The notes under the pieces are model-generated. The model was not told the DNA's origin and searched no databases. It saw only the letters and a program-made list of their open reading frames with translations. Below are positions 18,069-26,693 of a stretch of DNA of 64,000 nt, piece by piece (within the stretch, counting starts at the first letter, position 1; each line of letters begins with the position of its first letter). The stretch covers positions 668,727 to 732,726 of the forward strand of contig NZ_QQBB01000001.1 in NCBI RefSeq assembly GCF_003350535.1. Direction: 5' to 3'. This DNA comes from Microvirga subterranea. GTDB taxonomy: Bacteria > Pseudomonadota > Alphaproteobacteria > Rhizobiales > Beijerinckiaceae. Made by a program: the position numbers and the translations under genes.

Positions 18069-19571
18069 ATGGACCAGTCGACACGAGAGACGCTGCGGCC
18101 CGGCACGGGGCACATGCTGAGCCAGGCCGAGATCCGCCGGATCATCTTCGGCATCATGCTGTCGATGCTGCTCGCGGCCCTCGACCAGACCATCATCGCC
18201 ACGGCCCTGCCGACCATCGGGCGCGAGCTCGGCGACCTGGAGCACCTGCCCTGGGTGGTGACGGTCTATCTCCTCACCGCCACGGCCGTGACGCCCCTCT
18301 ACGGCAAGTTCAGCGACAGCCATGGCCGGCGGGTCACCATGCTGATCGGCATCGTGGTCTTCATCATCGGGTCCGTGGCCTGCGCGCTCGCGCCCTCCAT
18401 GATCGTCCTGATCCTCGCGCGCGGCCTGCAGGGGCTCGGCGGCGGCGGGCTCATTGCGCTCGCCCAGACCATCGTGGCCGATCTCGTACCCCCGAAGGAG
18501 CGCGGGCGCTACCAGGTCTATTTCGCCAGCGTGTTCATGACCTCGAGCCTGCTCGGGCCGGTCCTCGGCGGCTTCTTCGCCGAGCACCTGCACTGGTCGG
18601 TGATCTTCTGGATCAACCTGCCGCTCGGGCTCGTGGCCTTGTTCATCGCGTTCCACGGCCTCAAGAAGCTGCCGCAGGTGCACAGGCCCCACCGGCTCGA
18701 CCTTCTGGGCGCGCTTGTCATGGTGACCGCGACCGTGTCGCTCCTGCTGGCGCTGAGCTGGGGTGGCCTGCGCCACCCGTGGGGCTCGTGGCAGATCCTC
18801 GGGCTCTTCGCCGGCTCCGCCATCCTCTGGGGCCTGTTCGCCCTGCGCATGCGGATGGCGCCGGAGCCGCTGATCCCGCCGGGCGTGCTGCACAATCCCG
18901 TGGTCCGCATGGGCACGCTCGCGGCCTGCTTCGGCATGGGCACCTATATCGGGCTGACCATCTACCTGCCGGTTTATTTCGAGGCGGTGCGCGGCCTCTC
19001 GGCCAGCGCCTCGGGCCTGGCGCTCATCCCCCTCATGGCCGGCACGGTGGTGGGCGCCACCCTGTCGGGCCGCATGATGGCGAAGGTGAAGCACTACAAG
19101 CGCCTGCCGGTCGGCGGGCTTCTGGTCGCCATGGCGGCCACGGGGGTGCTGGCGGCCTATGGCGCCGCGATCCCGCTCCTCGGGGTCGAGGCGGTCCTCG
19201 CGGTGATCAGCATCGGGCTCGGCACGCTCCTGCCGGTCTCGACGGTGGCGATCCAGAACGCGGTGAAGCCCCATGAACTCGGCACGGCGACCGGCGCAGC
19301 GAACTTTTTCCGCTCCCTCGGCGGCGCCCTGATCGTGGCGATCTTCGGCGCGATCGTGCTGACCGGCACGGGCCTGTCGGGTGCCGCGAGCTTCGAGAGC
19401 CTGGCGGCGACGGCAGCGCAGAGCGGCGTCAACCTGTCGGACGTGTTCAGCCATGTCTTCATGGCGGCCGTGATCGGCTTCGCGCTCGCCTTCCTGTTCC
19501 TCCTCGCCATGGAGGAGCGGCCCCTGCGCGGCAGCGCCGTCAAGGCCGCCGAGTCGGCGGTCGCGGATTGA
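18069..19571 (+). CDS. MFS efflux transporter, DHA2 (EmrB/QacA) family
   Basis: The 500-residue product is a 14-helix drug/proton antiporter of the inner membrane. Helix 1 has A-L-D-Q-T-I-I-A-T-A-L-P, and motif A appears as G-K-F-S-D-S-H-G-R-R. Motif C appears as G-P-V-L-G-G-F. Length fits the family. ATG 18069 follows a purine-rich GAGGCGAAGGACGAAG stretch. No membrane-fusion partner or regulator lies beside it, so it may act alone. A palindromic repeat ends 33 bases before the start, and another follows the stop. The exported compound is unknown. Confidence 0.9.
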   Translation: MDQSTRETLRPGTGHMLSQAEIRRIIFGIMLSMLLAALDQTIIATALPTIGRELGDLEHLPWVVTVYLLTATAVTPLYGKFSDSHGRRVTMLIGIVVFIIGSVACALAPSMIVLILARGLQGLGGGGLIALAQTIVADLVPPKERGRYQVYFASVFMTSSLLGPVLGGFFAEHLHWSVIFWINLPLGLVALFIAFHGLKKLPQVHRPHRLDLLGALVMVTATVSLLLALSWGGLRHPWGSWQILGLFAGSAILWGLFALRMRMAPEPLIPPGVLHNPVVRMGTLAACFGMGTYIGLTIYLPVYFEAVRGLSASASGLALIPLMAGTVVGATLSGRMMAKVKHYKRLPVGGLLVAMAATGVLAAYGAAIPLLGVEAVLAVISIGLGTLLPVSTVAIQNAVKPHELGTATGAANFFRSLGGALIVAIFGAIVLTGTGLSGAASFESLAATAAQSGVNLSDVFSHVFMAAVIGFALAFLFLLAMEERPLRGSAVKAAESAVAD

Positions 19572-19584
19572 CGATTCAGGGGCC

Positions 19585-19627
19585 GCATTTCCTGACGGCG
19601 AACCGGAACCACTTCGCCTGAAAATGC
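19585..19627. repeat. Dispersed palindromic repeat, GCATTT type
   Basis: GCATTT at 19585-19590 pairs with AAATGC at 19622-19627, and GGCGAACCGG with a reverse copy around CCACTTCGCC inside. The core (GAACCGG-x-x-CCACTT) is shared with the GCGCATCGT-type copies, so this is a third flavour of the same repeat family. It fills the gap between two convergent genes. Confidence 0.65.
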
Positions 19628-19629
19628 TC

Positions 19630-20802
19630 TCAGTCGAGCGTCTGCCGGAAGCGCAGCACCGCGACCGTCATGGCCGCGAGCGTGAAGGCCCCGAGGGCCA
19701 GCACGTCGGTTTGCAGGTCCACGAAGCCCGCGCCTTTCAGCATGATGCCGCGCACGATGCGCAGGTAATGGGTCAGCGGCAGCGCCTCGCCGACGGCCTG
19801 CGCCCAGCCCGGCATGCCGCGGAACGGGAACATGAAGCCGGACAGCAGGATGTTGGGAAGGAAGAAGAAGAACGACATCTGCATGGCCTGGAGCTGGCTC
19901 GTGGCGATGGTCGAGAAGGTGTAGCCCACCGACAGGTTCGCCAGGATGAACAGCAGCGTCAGCGCCACGAGAAGCGCGAGGCTGCCGACGATCGGCACGC
20001 CGAACAGGAGCTTCGCGGCCCCGAGGATCAGCGCTCCCTGCAGCCCGCCGATCACCAGGTAGGGGGCGATCTTGCCGAGCATGATCTCGACGGGGCGGAT
20101 CGGCATGGCGAGCAGGCTCTCCATGGTGCCGCGCTCCACCTCGCGGGTGACCGAGAGGGCCGTGAAGATCAGCATCGTCAGGGTCAGGATCGTGCCCATG
20201 AGGCCCGGCACGATGTTGAGCCGGGTCTCGCCGGCCGGGTTGTAGCGCCGGTGGATCCTGAGCTCGTAGGGCAGGGGCTTGGGCGCTAAATTCGCCACCG
20301 GCCCGGTGAGCTCGCGGGAGAACACGCTCGACGACAGGCCCTGCAGGGCCGAGACCGCGCCGCCCGCCGCCACCGGGTCGCTCGCATCCGCGATCACCAG
20401 CACGGCCGGCCGCTCGCCCCGGATCAGGTCGCGGCCGAAATGGGCCGGGATTTGGACCCCGAATTGCACCTTGCCGGAGAGGATCAGGTGATCGAGCTCC
20501 TGCTCGCTCGCGGCGCTCGCCCGGATGTCGAAGTAATCGCTTACCCGCATGGCCGAAAGGAAGGAGCGCGCGAAGGAACTCTCGTCCTGGATCAGCACCG
20601 CGGTCGGCAGGTGCTTCGGGTCGGTGTTGATGGCGTAGCCGAACAGGAAGAGCTGGAAGAGCGGGATGAAGATCATCGTCGCGAAGGTGATGCGGTCGCG
20701 GCGCAGCTGCAGCAGCTCCTTGACGAAGGCCGCGTAGATCCGCCCCAGGGAAGCGGCCAGCCCCCGTCCGCGCCCGTCGCCGGTGCCTGCGCCCGCGCTC
20801 AT
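19630..20802 (-). CDS. ABC-2 type transporter permease, YhhJ/YbhR-like
   Basis: The 390-residue product is an ABC-2 permease. An N-terminal helix with T-F-A-T-M-I-F-I-P-L-F-Q-L-F-L-F-G-Y-A is followed by a roughly 150-residue periplasmic domain. Five further helices and the family segment E-R-G-T-M-E-S-L-L-A-M-P-I-R-P-V-E near residue 232 complete it. Such permeases pair with an ATPase and a HlyD-type fusion protein to export drugs or other hydrophobic compounds. Its ATG at 20802 overlaps the stop of the ATPase gene in ATGA, which indicates translational coupling. Confidence 0.9.
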   Translation of the reverse strand: MSAGAGTGDGRGRGLAASLGRIYAAFVKELLQLRRDRITFATMIFIPLFQLFLFGYAINTDPKHLPTAVLIQDESSFARSFLSAMRVSDYFDIRASAASEQELDHLILSGKVQFGVQIPAHFGRDLIRGERPAVLVIADASDPVAAGGAVSALQGLSSSVFSRELTGPVANLAPKPLPYELRIHRRYNPAGETRLNIVPGLMGTILTLTMLIFTALSVTREVERGTMESLLAMPIRPVEIMLGKIAPYLVIGGLQGALILGAAKLLFGVPIVGSLALLVALTLLFILANLSVGYTFSTIATSQLQAMQMSFFFFLPNILLSGFMFPFRGMPGWAQAVGEALPLTHYLRIVRGIMLKGAGFVDLQTDVLALGAFTLAAMTVAVLRFRQTLD

Positions 20803-21755
20803 GCGAAATTGTCCTTCGTGCGGCTCATCAGGTCGATGAACACGTCCTCGAGGGTGGCGTCGCCCGGCGTCCAGACCTGCGGCCCGTGCTCGCGCAGCTC
20901 CCGGGTCGAGGCGTCGAGCGCCGCCGCGTCGCGTCCGCTCACATGCAGAGCCGTGCCGAAGGGCGCCACCATGTCGACGCCCGGCAGCGCCTTCAGGCGC
21001 TCCGCAAGATCGGCGAGATCCGGCCCGGTGACCGTGTAGGTGGCGAGATGCGCATCGGCGATCACCTCGTCGACGGTCCCCTGCGCGAGCAGGTCGCCAT
21101 AGGCGATGTAGGCGATCTCGTGACAGCGCTCGGCCTCGTCCATGTAGTGGGTCGAGACCAGCACGGTGATGCCTTCGTGAGCCAGAGTGTGGATCTCGTC
21201 CCAGAAGTCGCGCCGCGCCTTCGGGTCGACGCCCGCGGTCGGCTCGTCGAGGAGGAGGAGCTGCGGCCCGGGCAGGATGCAGGCGCCGAGGGCGAGGCGC
21301 TGCTTCCAGCCGCCCGAGAGCTCGCCCGCGAGCTGGTCGGCCCGGTTCTCGAGCCCGAGCCGGCGGATTGCGTCGCGGGCGGCCGCGCGCGGGTCGGGGA
21401 GGTTGTAGACGCGGGCGACGAATTCCAGGTTCTCGCGGATCGAGAGGTCCGCATAGAGCGAGAAGCGCTGGGTCATGTAGCCGACATGGCGCTTGATCTC
21501 GGCCGACTGGGTCAGGATGTCGTAGCCGAGGCACGTGCCGCTGCCGCCGTCCGGCGTCAGCAGGCCGCAGAGCATGCGCAGGGTCGTGGTCTTGCCGCTG
21601 CCGTTCGGCCCGAGGAAGCCGTAGATCAGGCCGCGATGGACCTGCATGGAGAGGTTGCGCACCACCGTCCGGCCACCGAAGGACTTGGTGAGTCCGTGCA
21701 CGTCGATGACGATCTCTGACGCAGGCTCGGGCTGGGTGGCGGGCTGCATGGTCAT
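20799..21755 (-). CDS. ABC transporter ATP-binding protein of the exporter operon
   Basis: The 318-residue product is an ABC ATPase of the drug-exporter type. Walker A is G-P-N-G-S-G-K-T-T near residue 40. The signature is L-S-G-G-W-K-Q-R near 139, and Walker B is L-L-L-L-D-E-P-T near 158, followed by a switch histidine in S-T-H-Y-M-D-E-A. The C-terminal 100 residues form the usual DUF4162-like tail. Only one ATPase domain is present, unlike the double-domain YbhF of E. coli. It lies between the HlyD gene (7-base gap) and the permease gene (ATGA overlap). The start is assigned to ATG 21755; ATG 21749 is possible. Confidence 0.93.
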   Translation of the reverse strand: MTMQPATQPEPASEIVIDVHGLTKSFGGRTVVRNLSMQVHRGLIYGFLGPNGSGKTTTLRMLCGLLTPDGGSGTCLGYDILTQSAEIKRHVGYMTQRFSLYADLSIRENLEFVARVYNLPDPRAAARDAIRRLGLENRADQLAGELSGGWKQRLALGACILPGPQLLLLDEPTAGVDPKARRDFWDEIHTLAHEGITVLVSTHYMDEAERCHEIAYIAYGDLLAQGTVDEVIADAHLATYTVTGPDLADLAERLKALPGVDMVAPFGTALHVSGRDAAALDASTRELREHGPQVWTPGDATLEDVFIDLMSRTKDNFA

Positions 21756-21762
21756 GATCCGC

Positions 21763-22737
21763 TCACTCGCCGAGAGGCAGGACGGTGACGGGCAGGCCGA
21801 TCGGCAGGTTGGCGCCATCGGCGGGCTTCGCCTCGATCCGGAACACGAGCTTGGCGCGCTCCTCTTGGCTGAAGATCACCGGCGGCGTGAACTCCGCCTC
21901 TCGGGCGATGAAGCTGATGCGGGCGCGAAGCCCCGGCTGGCAGCTGTCGCAGGTCACGGCGACTTCCTGCCCGAGCGCGACCGTCGCGAGCTTGGGCTCG
22001 GGCACGTAGAAGCGGATGCGCCGGTTCTCCGGCGGCAGGAGGGACAGGACCGGCTGGCCCGCATTCACCGTCTCGCCGGCCCGGAAGAACACGTCCTGCA
22101 CCTGGGCGTCGGCCGGGGCGGCGACCCGGCGCTTGGCGAGCCGCGTCTCGGCCTGGTTCAGGCCGGCCTCGGCGGCATTCACGGCGGCTTCCGCGGCCTC
22201 GATCGTGGCCGAGCGCGCCGCGATGCGGCCGGCCTCGATCTGCCGCTGCACCTCCTCGAGCGCCGCCTTGTCGCGATCGAAGGCGGTCCGGGCCTGGTCG
22301 TACTGGGCTTTCGCCGCGATGCCGCGCTCGTAGAGGGTCCGCTGCCGGTCGAGTTCCGTCTGCGACAGGCTGAGCTGCGCCTTCGCCCGCTCCTCCTGGG
22401 CCCTCAGAATCGCGATCTGCTCCGGGCGCTGGAGGGCGGCCTGGAGATCGGCGAGCTCGGCGCGCGCCTGCTGCAGCTTCGCGTCGGCTTCGTTGCGCTG
22501 GGCAAGCTGCGTGGAGGATTCGAGCACGAAGAGAGCGTCGCCCTTTTTCACCTGGTCGGCGGAATCGACCGAGAGCGTCTCGATGCGTCCCCCGTCCTCC
22601 GGCGCCATGAAGACGAGGTAGCCTTCCACATAGCCCTGGTATCCCTGGACGGTCCCTTTCGGGCGCAGCAGGTACCAGGCCCCGAACCCGCCGGCCGCGA
22701 GGATCACCGCCAGCCCGATGAGCAGCGCGCGCTTCAT
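21763..22737 (-). CDS. HlyD/EmrA-type membrane fusion protein
   Basis: The 324-residue product is a periplasmic adaptor. Residues 5-22 form a membrane anchor (L-L-I-G-L-A-V-I-L-A-A). It is followed by a biotinyl-lipoyl half-motif (G-Y-V-E-G-Y), a long coiled coil from residue 75 to 190, and a beta-barrel part near V-F-F-R-A-G-E-T-V-N-A-G-Q-P-V-L. It would link the ABC-2 permease to an outer-membrane channel. Its ATG at 22737 overlaps the TetR stop in ATGA, so the four genes form one operon. Confidence 0.92.
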   Translation of the reverse strand: MKRALLIGLAVILAAGGFGAWYLLRPKGTVQGYQGYVEGYLVFMAPEDGGRIETLSVDSADQVKKGDALFVLESSTQLAQRNEADAKLQQARAELADLQAALQRPEQIAILRAQEERAKAQLSLSQTELDRQRTLYERGIAAKAQYDQARTAFDRDKAALEEVQRQIEAGRIAARSATIEAAEAAVNAAEAGLNQAETRLAKRRVAAPADAQVQDVFFRAGETVNAGQPVLSLLPPENRRIRFYVPEPKLATVALGQEVAVTCDSCQPGLRARISFIAREAEFTPPVIFSQEERAKLVFRIEAKPADGANLPIGLPVTVLPLGE

Positions 22738-23381
22738 GACGGCGGTCCTTTGAGCGCTTTCATCATCAGGGCGAGATGCGCGTCGAGCATCCCGGCGACG
22801 TCGAGCGGATCGAGGCGCTGGAACAGGCTGGTCCAGATCAGCGCCATCAGTCCCGGCGCGATGGCGAGCTGCGGGAAGCGCACGATCTCGTCCGACCGGA
22901 ACTCGCCGCTCGCGACGCCGCGCTCCGCGATGCCGCGCAGGAGGGCGAGGCCCCGGCTGATCACCTCGCGGTGGTAGATCTCCGCCAGTTCCGGAAACCG
23001 CGAGCCCTCGCGCAGGAACAGGCGCACGATGTCGAGGCGGCGGGTGCCGAGCACCTCCTGACGGAGGAAGGCGAACAGCGCCCGGAACTGCTCCTCGGCC
23101 GTCATGTCGAGGGTCAGGACCTTCTGCTCGATGGTGCCGAGCGCGCCGCCGATGCCCGATTGCACCAGGGCTTCGAACAGAGCCTGCTTGGACGGGACGT
23201 AGAGGTAGATCGTGCCCTTCGCGACCCCGGCGCGGGCCGCCACGTCGTCGAGGCGCGCCTCCGCGAAGCCCTTGTCGAGAAAGACGTCGAGGGCCGCATC
23301 CAGGATCGCCTGCAGCCGCGCCTGCCGGTCGTTCTCGCTCCGGGCCGGAGCCTTCTTGGCGGGGCGCTTCTTCAGCGACAT
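22734..23381 (-). CDS. TetR/AcrR family repressor of the ABC export operon
   Basis: The 215-residue product has an N-terminal helix-turn-helix (A-R-L-D-D-V-A-A-R-A-G-V-A-K-G-T-I-Y-L-Y near residues 41-60) and a helical ligand-binding C-terminal domain. The basic head R-P-A-K-K-A-P-A precedes it. It is the first gene of the operon with HlyD, ATPase and permease, the same order as cecR-ybhG-F-S-R in E. coli, which suggests repression of export genes and induction by the exported compound. A perfect palindrome just upstream is the likely operator and implies autoregulation. Confidence 0.93.
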   Translation of the reverse strand: MSLKKRPAKKAPARSENDRQARLQAILDAALDVFLDKGFAEARLDDVAARAGVAKGTIYLYVPSKQALFEALVQSGIGGALGTIEQKVLTLDMTAEEQFRALFAFLRQEVLGTRRLDIVRLFLREGSRFPELAEIYHREVISRGLALLRGIAERGVASGEFRSDEIVRFPQLAIAPGLMALIWTSLFQRLDPLDVAGMLDAHLALMMKALKGPPS

Positions 23382-23399
23382 GCCCTGGCCTCTCGTATA

Positions 23400-23417
23400 T
23401 GACTGACTAGTCAGTCA
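23400..23417. promoter_or_regulatory. TetR operator, perfect 18-bp palindrome
   Basis: TGACTGACTAGTCAGTCA is a perfect 18-base palindrome centred 28 bases upstream of the TetR start codon. It abuts the -10 box of the predicted promoter. Position and symmetry fit a TetR-family operator for autoregulation of the export operon. Confidence 0.8.
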
Positions 23418-23446
23418 GTAATACTCTCCTGTGATGCTCCTGTCGA
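23418..23446 (-). promoter_or_regulatory. Predicted sigma-70 promoter of the TetR-ABC operon
   Basis: On the minus strand TCGACA (23446-23441) and TATTAC (23423-23418) are separated by exactly 17 bases. The operator lies immediately downstream, where bound repressor would block initiation. Confidence 0.5.
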
Positions 23447-23555
23447 GGGCTGATGGATCGCAACTCACGAGTCGGACGACATCGACGGGTCGTGCCGCTC
23501 AACCCACAATGTTTTGACAATTCATCAAGCCTCGGCAGCGCTATAGCTTAGGCTC

Positions 23556-24029
23556 ATGAGCCAGCCCTCCATCGCCCTCCGCCGCCTCGCGCCCGCCGAC
23601 CTGCCGCTGATGCGCAGGCTCAACGGCCTGTTCGCCGAGGTCTTCGACGAACCGGACACCTATGGGGCCGAGCCGCCGGACGATGCCTACCTCGAAGCCC
23701 TGCTCGCCAAGGAGCATGTGATCGCCCTCGCGGCGCTCTCGGGCGAGGAGGTGGTCGGCGGGCTGGTCGCCTATGAGCTCGACAAGTTCGAGAAGTCCCG
23801 GCGTGAGGTCTACATCTACGACCTCGCGGTCGACGAGGCGCATCGGCGGCAGGGCGTCGCCACGGCCCTGATCGAGCACCTTCGCGCCATCGCGGCGCGC
23901 CGGGACGTGTGGGTGATCTACGTCCAGGCCGATTACGGGGACGATCCGGCGGTCGCGCTCTACGAGAAGCTCGGGGTCCGGGAGGAGGTCATGCATTTCG
24001 ACATCCCGGTCGACCGGGCGGCCCGCTGA
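23556..24029 (+). CDS. AAC(3)-I family aminoglycoside-type N-acetyltransferase
   Basis: The 157-residue product is a GNAT enzyme close to the AAC(3)-I (gentamicin/fortimicin 3-N-acetyltransferase) family. Recognisable blocks are L-F-A-E-V-F-D-E-P-D-T-Y, V-V-G-G-L-V-A-Y-E-L-D-K-F-E, Y-I-Y-D-L-A-V-D-E-A-H-R-R-Q-G-V-A-T-A-L-I and V-Q-A-D-Y-G-D-D-P-A-V-A-L-Y-E-K-L-G. Length equals that family. It would transfer acetyl from acetyl-CoA to an aminoglycoside or a related natural amine. Nothing marks it as part of an integron or transposon: its base composition looks like its neighbours. Chromosomal relatives need not confer resistance. Confidence 0.82.
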   Translation: MSQPSIALRRLAPADLPLMRRLNGLFAEVFDEPDTYGAEPPDDAYLEALLAKEHVIALAALSGEEVVGGLVAYELDKFEKSRREVYIYDLAVDEAHRRQGVATALIEHLRAIAARRDVWVIYVQADYGDDPAVALYEKLGVREEVMHFDIPVDRAAR

Positions 24030-24051
24030 CCGTCTCGGGAGTCTTCAGGGC

Positions 24052-24282
24052 TCAGCGGCGCTGGCGGATCAGGATCCAGGCGGCCGCCACCGCGATCACC
24101 AGCATCAGGCCGATGCCCACCGTCTCGAACAGGGCTTCCATCCGGGCCTCGCCCGGAGGCGGCGCGTCCGTGCCGCCCTCGCTGCCTGGCGGTGACCCCG
24201 CCGAGCCGGTGAGGACGGGGGAAATTTCCGGCCAGAGAATCAGCAGGTCGGGAAGGGCGTGGTCCGGGGTGATCCGCGGCAT
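24052..24282 (-). CDS. Small single-span membrane protein, unknown function
   Basis: This 76-residue reading frame ends in a hydrophobic segment (V-G-I-G-L-M-L-V-I-A-V-A-A-A-W-I-L-I) followed by R-Q-R-R, so the product is probably a tail-anchored or single-span protein with a proline/glycine-rich head. A good ribosome site (AGGAGG) lies 4 bases before the ATG at 24282, which supports it as a real gene. No family is recognised. It is convergent with the acetyltransferase gene. Confidence 0.55.
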   Translation of the reverse strand: MPRITPDHALPDLLILWPEISPVLTGSAGSPPGSEGGTDAPPPGEARMEALFETVGIGLMLVIAVAAAWILIRQRR

Positions 24283-24467
24283 CGGTCCTCCTGGCTGGCG
24301 TCCTGCATGGTTAATGATCGGTCCTCAGGCCGGTTTCCGCGCCCCTGCGGCCTCATGCCTGGGGATAGCCGCGCGAGCCTGTGGAGGATTCCGGGAATTC
24401 GGGCACTTTCCCGGCCCGCCGCGTGTTAGGACGAGGCGGGTTTCGAACATTCGCACGAGGGAGGCTG

Positions 24468-26012
24468 ATGAAGGTCGGCATCGACATGGGACAGGTGTCC
24501 TCCGCGCCCGGAGGAGGGTCGGCGCTGCTCGATCTGGAGGAGCTTTTGGCGACGCGCCTGCTCGTCCAGGGCAATTCCGGCTCCGGCAAGTCGCATCTGC
24601 TGCGCCGGCTCCTGGAGCAGAGCGCATCCCTGGTCCAGCAGGCCATCATCGACCCGGAGGGCGACTTCGTCACGCTGGCCGACAAGTTCGGCCACGTGGT
24701 GGTGGACGCCTCGCGCAGCGAGGGCGACATCCAGCGCATCGCCGCCCGCGTGCGCCAGCACCGGGTCTCGGTGGTGCTGAGCCTGGAGGGCCTCGACGCC
24801 GAGGCGCAGATGCGCTGCGCGGCGGCTTTTCTCGGCGGCCTGTTCGATGCGGACCGCGACTACTGGTACCCGATGCTCGTGGTGGTGGACGAGGCGCAGC
24901 TCTTCGCGCCGGCCGCCGCGGGCGACGTGTCGGACGAGGCTCGGAAAGTCTCGCTCGGCGCCATGACCAACCTCATGTGCCGCGGCCGCAAGCGTGGGCT
25001 CGCCGGCATCATCGCGACCCAGCGCCTCGCCAAGCTCGCCAAGAACGTGGCGGCCGAGGCCTCGAACTTCCTCATGGGCCGCACCTTCCTGGACATCGAC
25101 ATGGCCCGCGCGGCCGATCTTCTTGGCATGGAGCGCCGCCAGGCGGAGATGTTCCGCGACCTCGAGCGCGGGCACTTCGTGGCGCTCGGCCCCGCCTTGT
25201 CGCGCCGCCCGGTGCCGATCCGCATCGGGACGGTCGAGACCTCGGCCCGCTCCGGCAGCTTCAAGCTCGTGCCGCTGCCGGAGCAGCCGAAGGAGGAAGC
25301 GCGCGATCTCATCTTCAAGCCGGGCGAGGACGAGCCCGTGCGTCCGGTCATGCCGCGCCGCGCCCCGCCGCCCCCGCCGGCGCCCTCCACCAACGACCTT
25401 CTCGCCCAGCTCGCCCGCACGCGGCCGGCCGCCGCGCCGGAGCCCGAGGCCGAGGCGACGGAGGAATCGAAGGCGGAGCGCGACGCGACCCTCGACGCCA
25501 TCCTGCGGGAGATCCTCGACGATCCGGAGGCCGCCTTCCGCACGGTGGCGGTGCTCTACCAGGACTTTCTCGTGCGCTGCCGCATCCGCCGCGTCGCCGG
25601 CGAGCCATTGAGCCTTCCGGCTTTCCGCCGCCGGCTGGCGGTGGCGCGCGCCGGCGTCGACACGGCGACCGCCGAAGGGACGGAGTGGGACCGCGCGGTC
25701 GCCTTCGCGGCGGATCTGGCGGAGGACATCCAGGGGGTGTTCCTGCTGCTCGCCCGCGCCGCCATGGAAGGCTCGGCATGCCCGCCCGACGGCGAGATCG
25801 CCCGCGCCTGCGGCAGCCGCTCGCCGGGCCGCGCCCGGCGCCTCATCGCCTACATGGAAAGCCGCGGCATCGTGGTGACCCGCAACGACCCGCGGGGGCT
25901 TCGCATCATCGCGCTGCCCGATCTCGGCTGGGAGACCGGTCCGGGCGACCCGAACGCCTTCGAGGAGCCGGTGGGGAGTTCCGACAACCGGGACCTGTTC
26001 GCGGTCGGGTAG
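24468..26012 (+). CDS. HerA/DUF87-like ATPase
   Basis: The 514-residue product is a P-loop ATPase of the HerA/FtsK-like (DUF87) group. Walker A is G-N-S-G-S-G-K-S-H near residues 35-43. I-I-D-P-E-G-D-F is a typical HerA sequence, and Walker B is M-L-V-V-V-D-E-A-Q near 139. A-T-Q-R-L follows as a sensor near residue 183. After residue 285 comes a proline-rich linker and a charged segment, then a helical C-terminal domain with a winged-helix-like part (S-P-G-R-A-R-R-L-I-A-Y-M-E-S-R-G-I-V). HerA relatives pump or translocate DNA. No NurA nuclease or defence gene lies nearby. ATG 24468 has GGGAGG upstream. Confidence 0.8.
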   Translation: MKVGIDMGQVSSAPGGGSALLDLEELLATRLLVQGNSGSGKSHLLRRLLEQSASLVQQAIIDPEGDFVTLADKFGHVVVDASRSEGDIQRIAARVRQHRVSVVLSLEGLDAEAQMRCAAAFLGGLFDADRDYWYPMLVVVDEAQLFAPAAAGDVSDEARKVSLGAMTNLMCRGRKRGLAGIIATQRLAKLAKNVAAEASNFLMGRTFLDIDMARAADLLGMERRQAEMFRDLERGHFVALGPALSRRPVPIRIGTVETSARSGSFKLVPLPEQPKEEARDLIFKPGEDEPVRPVMPRRAPPPPPAPSTNDLLAQLARTRPAAAPEPEAEATEESKAERDATLDAILREILDDPEAAFRTVAVLYQDFLVRCRIRRVAGEPLSLPAFRRRLAVARAGVDTATAEGTEWDRAVAFAADLAEDIQGVFLLLARAAMEGSACPPDGEIARACGSRSPGRARRLIAYMESRGIVVTRNDPRGLRIIALPDLGWETGPGDPNAFEEPVGSSDNRDLFAVG

Positions 26013-26174
26013 GGGCGGCGTCACCGCCGCCCGCCGTGCTGCTCAAAAGTGGCATCGACGATATCGCCGAGAGGGATGCCTTGTCAGGGTTCCGGTTCGC
26101 CTATTCAATCGCTCCCGGGGCCGTTCTCTTGCGCGTGTTGGCGGGGCTGCTGACGCCGAACCGGAGAGGGAGCC

Positions 26175-26600
26175 ATGACGACCTATCACGGACAATGCTT
26201 TTGCGGCGCGGTTGAAGTCGAAGTCACCGGGGCGCCGGAGGGCATGGGCTACTGCCACTGCCGGTCGTGCCGCTCCTGGTCGGCCGGACCCGTCAACGCG
26301 TTCAGCCTATGGAAGCCCGAAGCGGTGCGCGTCACGGCCGGGGCCGAGCATGTCGCGACGTTCCAGAAGACGCCGTTCAGCCAGCGCCAGTACTGCGCCA
26401 AGTGCGGCGGACACCTGATGACCAACCATCCGACCATCGGCCTCGTGGATGTGTTCGCCGCGACGATCCCTACCTTCCCGTTCACCCCCGGCGTTCATGT
26501 CAACTACGCAGAGACAGTGCTGCCGATGCGCGACGGCTTGCCCAAGTTCAAGGATTTCCCCGCCGAGATCGGCGGCTCCGGAGAGACGGTGCCGGAGTGA
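26175..26600 (+). CDS. GFA (glutathione-dependent formaldehyde-activating)/CENP-V family protein
   Basis: The 141-residue product has the zinc-binding GFA fold. C-F-C-G-A-V at residues 8-13, C-H-C-R-S-C near 27-32 and C-A-K-C-G-G near 74-79 supply the cysteines of the two zinc sites. Family members were named for glutathione-dependent formaldehyde activation, but most are of unknown function. The start follows a GGGAGCC ribosome site. The product is cytoplasmic. No formaldehyde-oxidation gene is beside it. Confidence 0.85.
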   Translation: MTTYHGQCFCGAVEVEVTGAPEGMGYCHCRSCRSWSAGPVNAFSLWKPEAVRVTAGAEHVATFQKTPFSQRQYCAKCGGHLMTNHPTIGLVDVFAATIPTFPFTPGVHVNYAETVLPMRDGLPKFKDFPAEIGGSGETVPE

Positions 26601-26693
26601 CGGCGGAAGCCGTCCGGCTCTTCATCGCGCTTCTTGATCTCGGCTGACACGGGCCGGGTTTGCGGGTAGGTCTTCTGCTTCAATGAGCCACCG

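Noticed and set aside
23556-24029. Mobile resistance gene or integron cassette
   Set aside because: No attC site, integrase, insertion sequence or composition change surrounds it.
24468-26012. Antiphage defence island
   Set aside because: The HerA-like gene has no nuclease, methylase or other defence partner within several kilobases.
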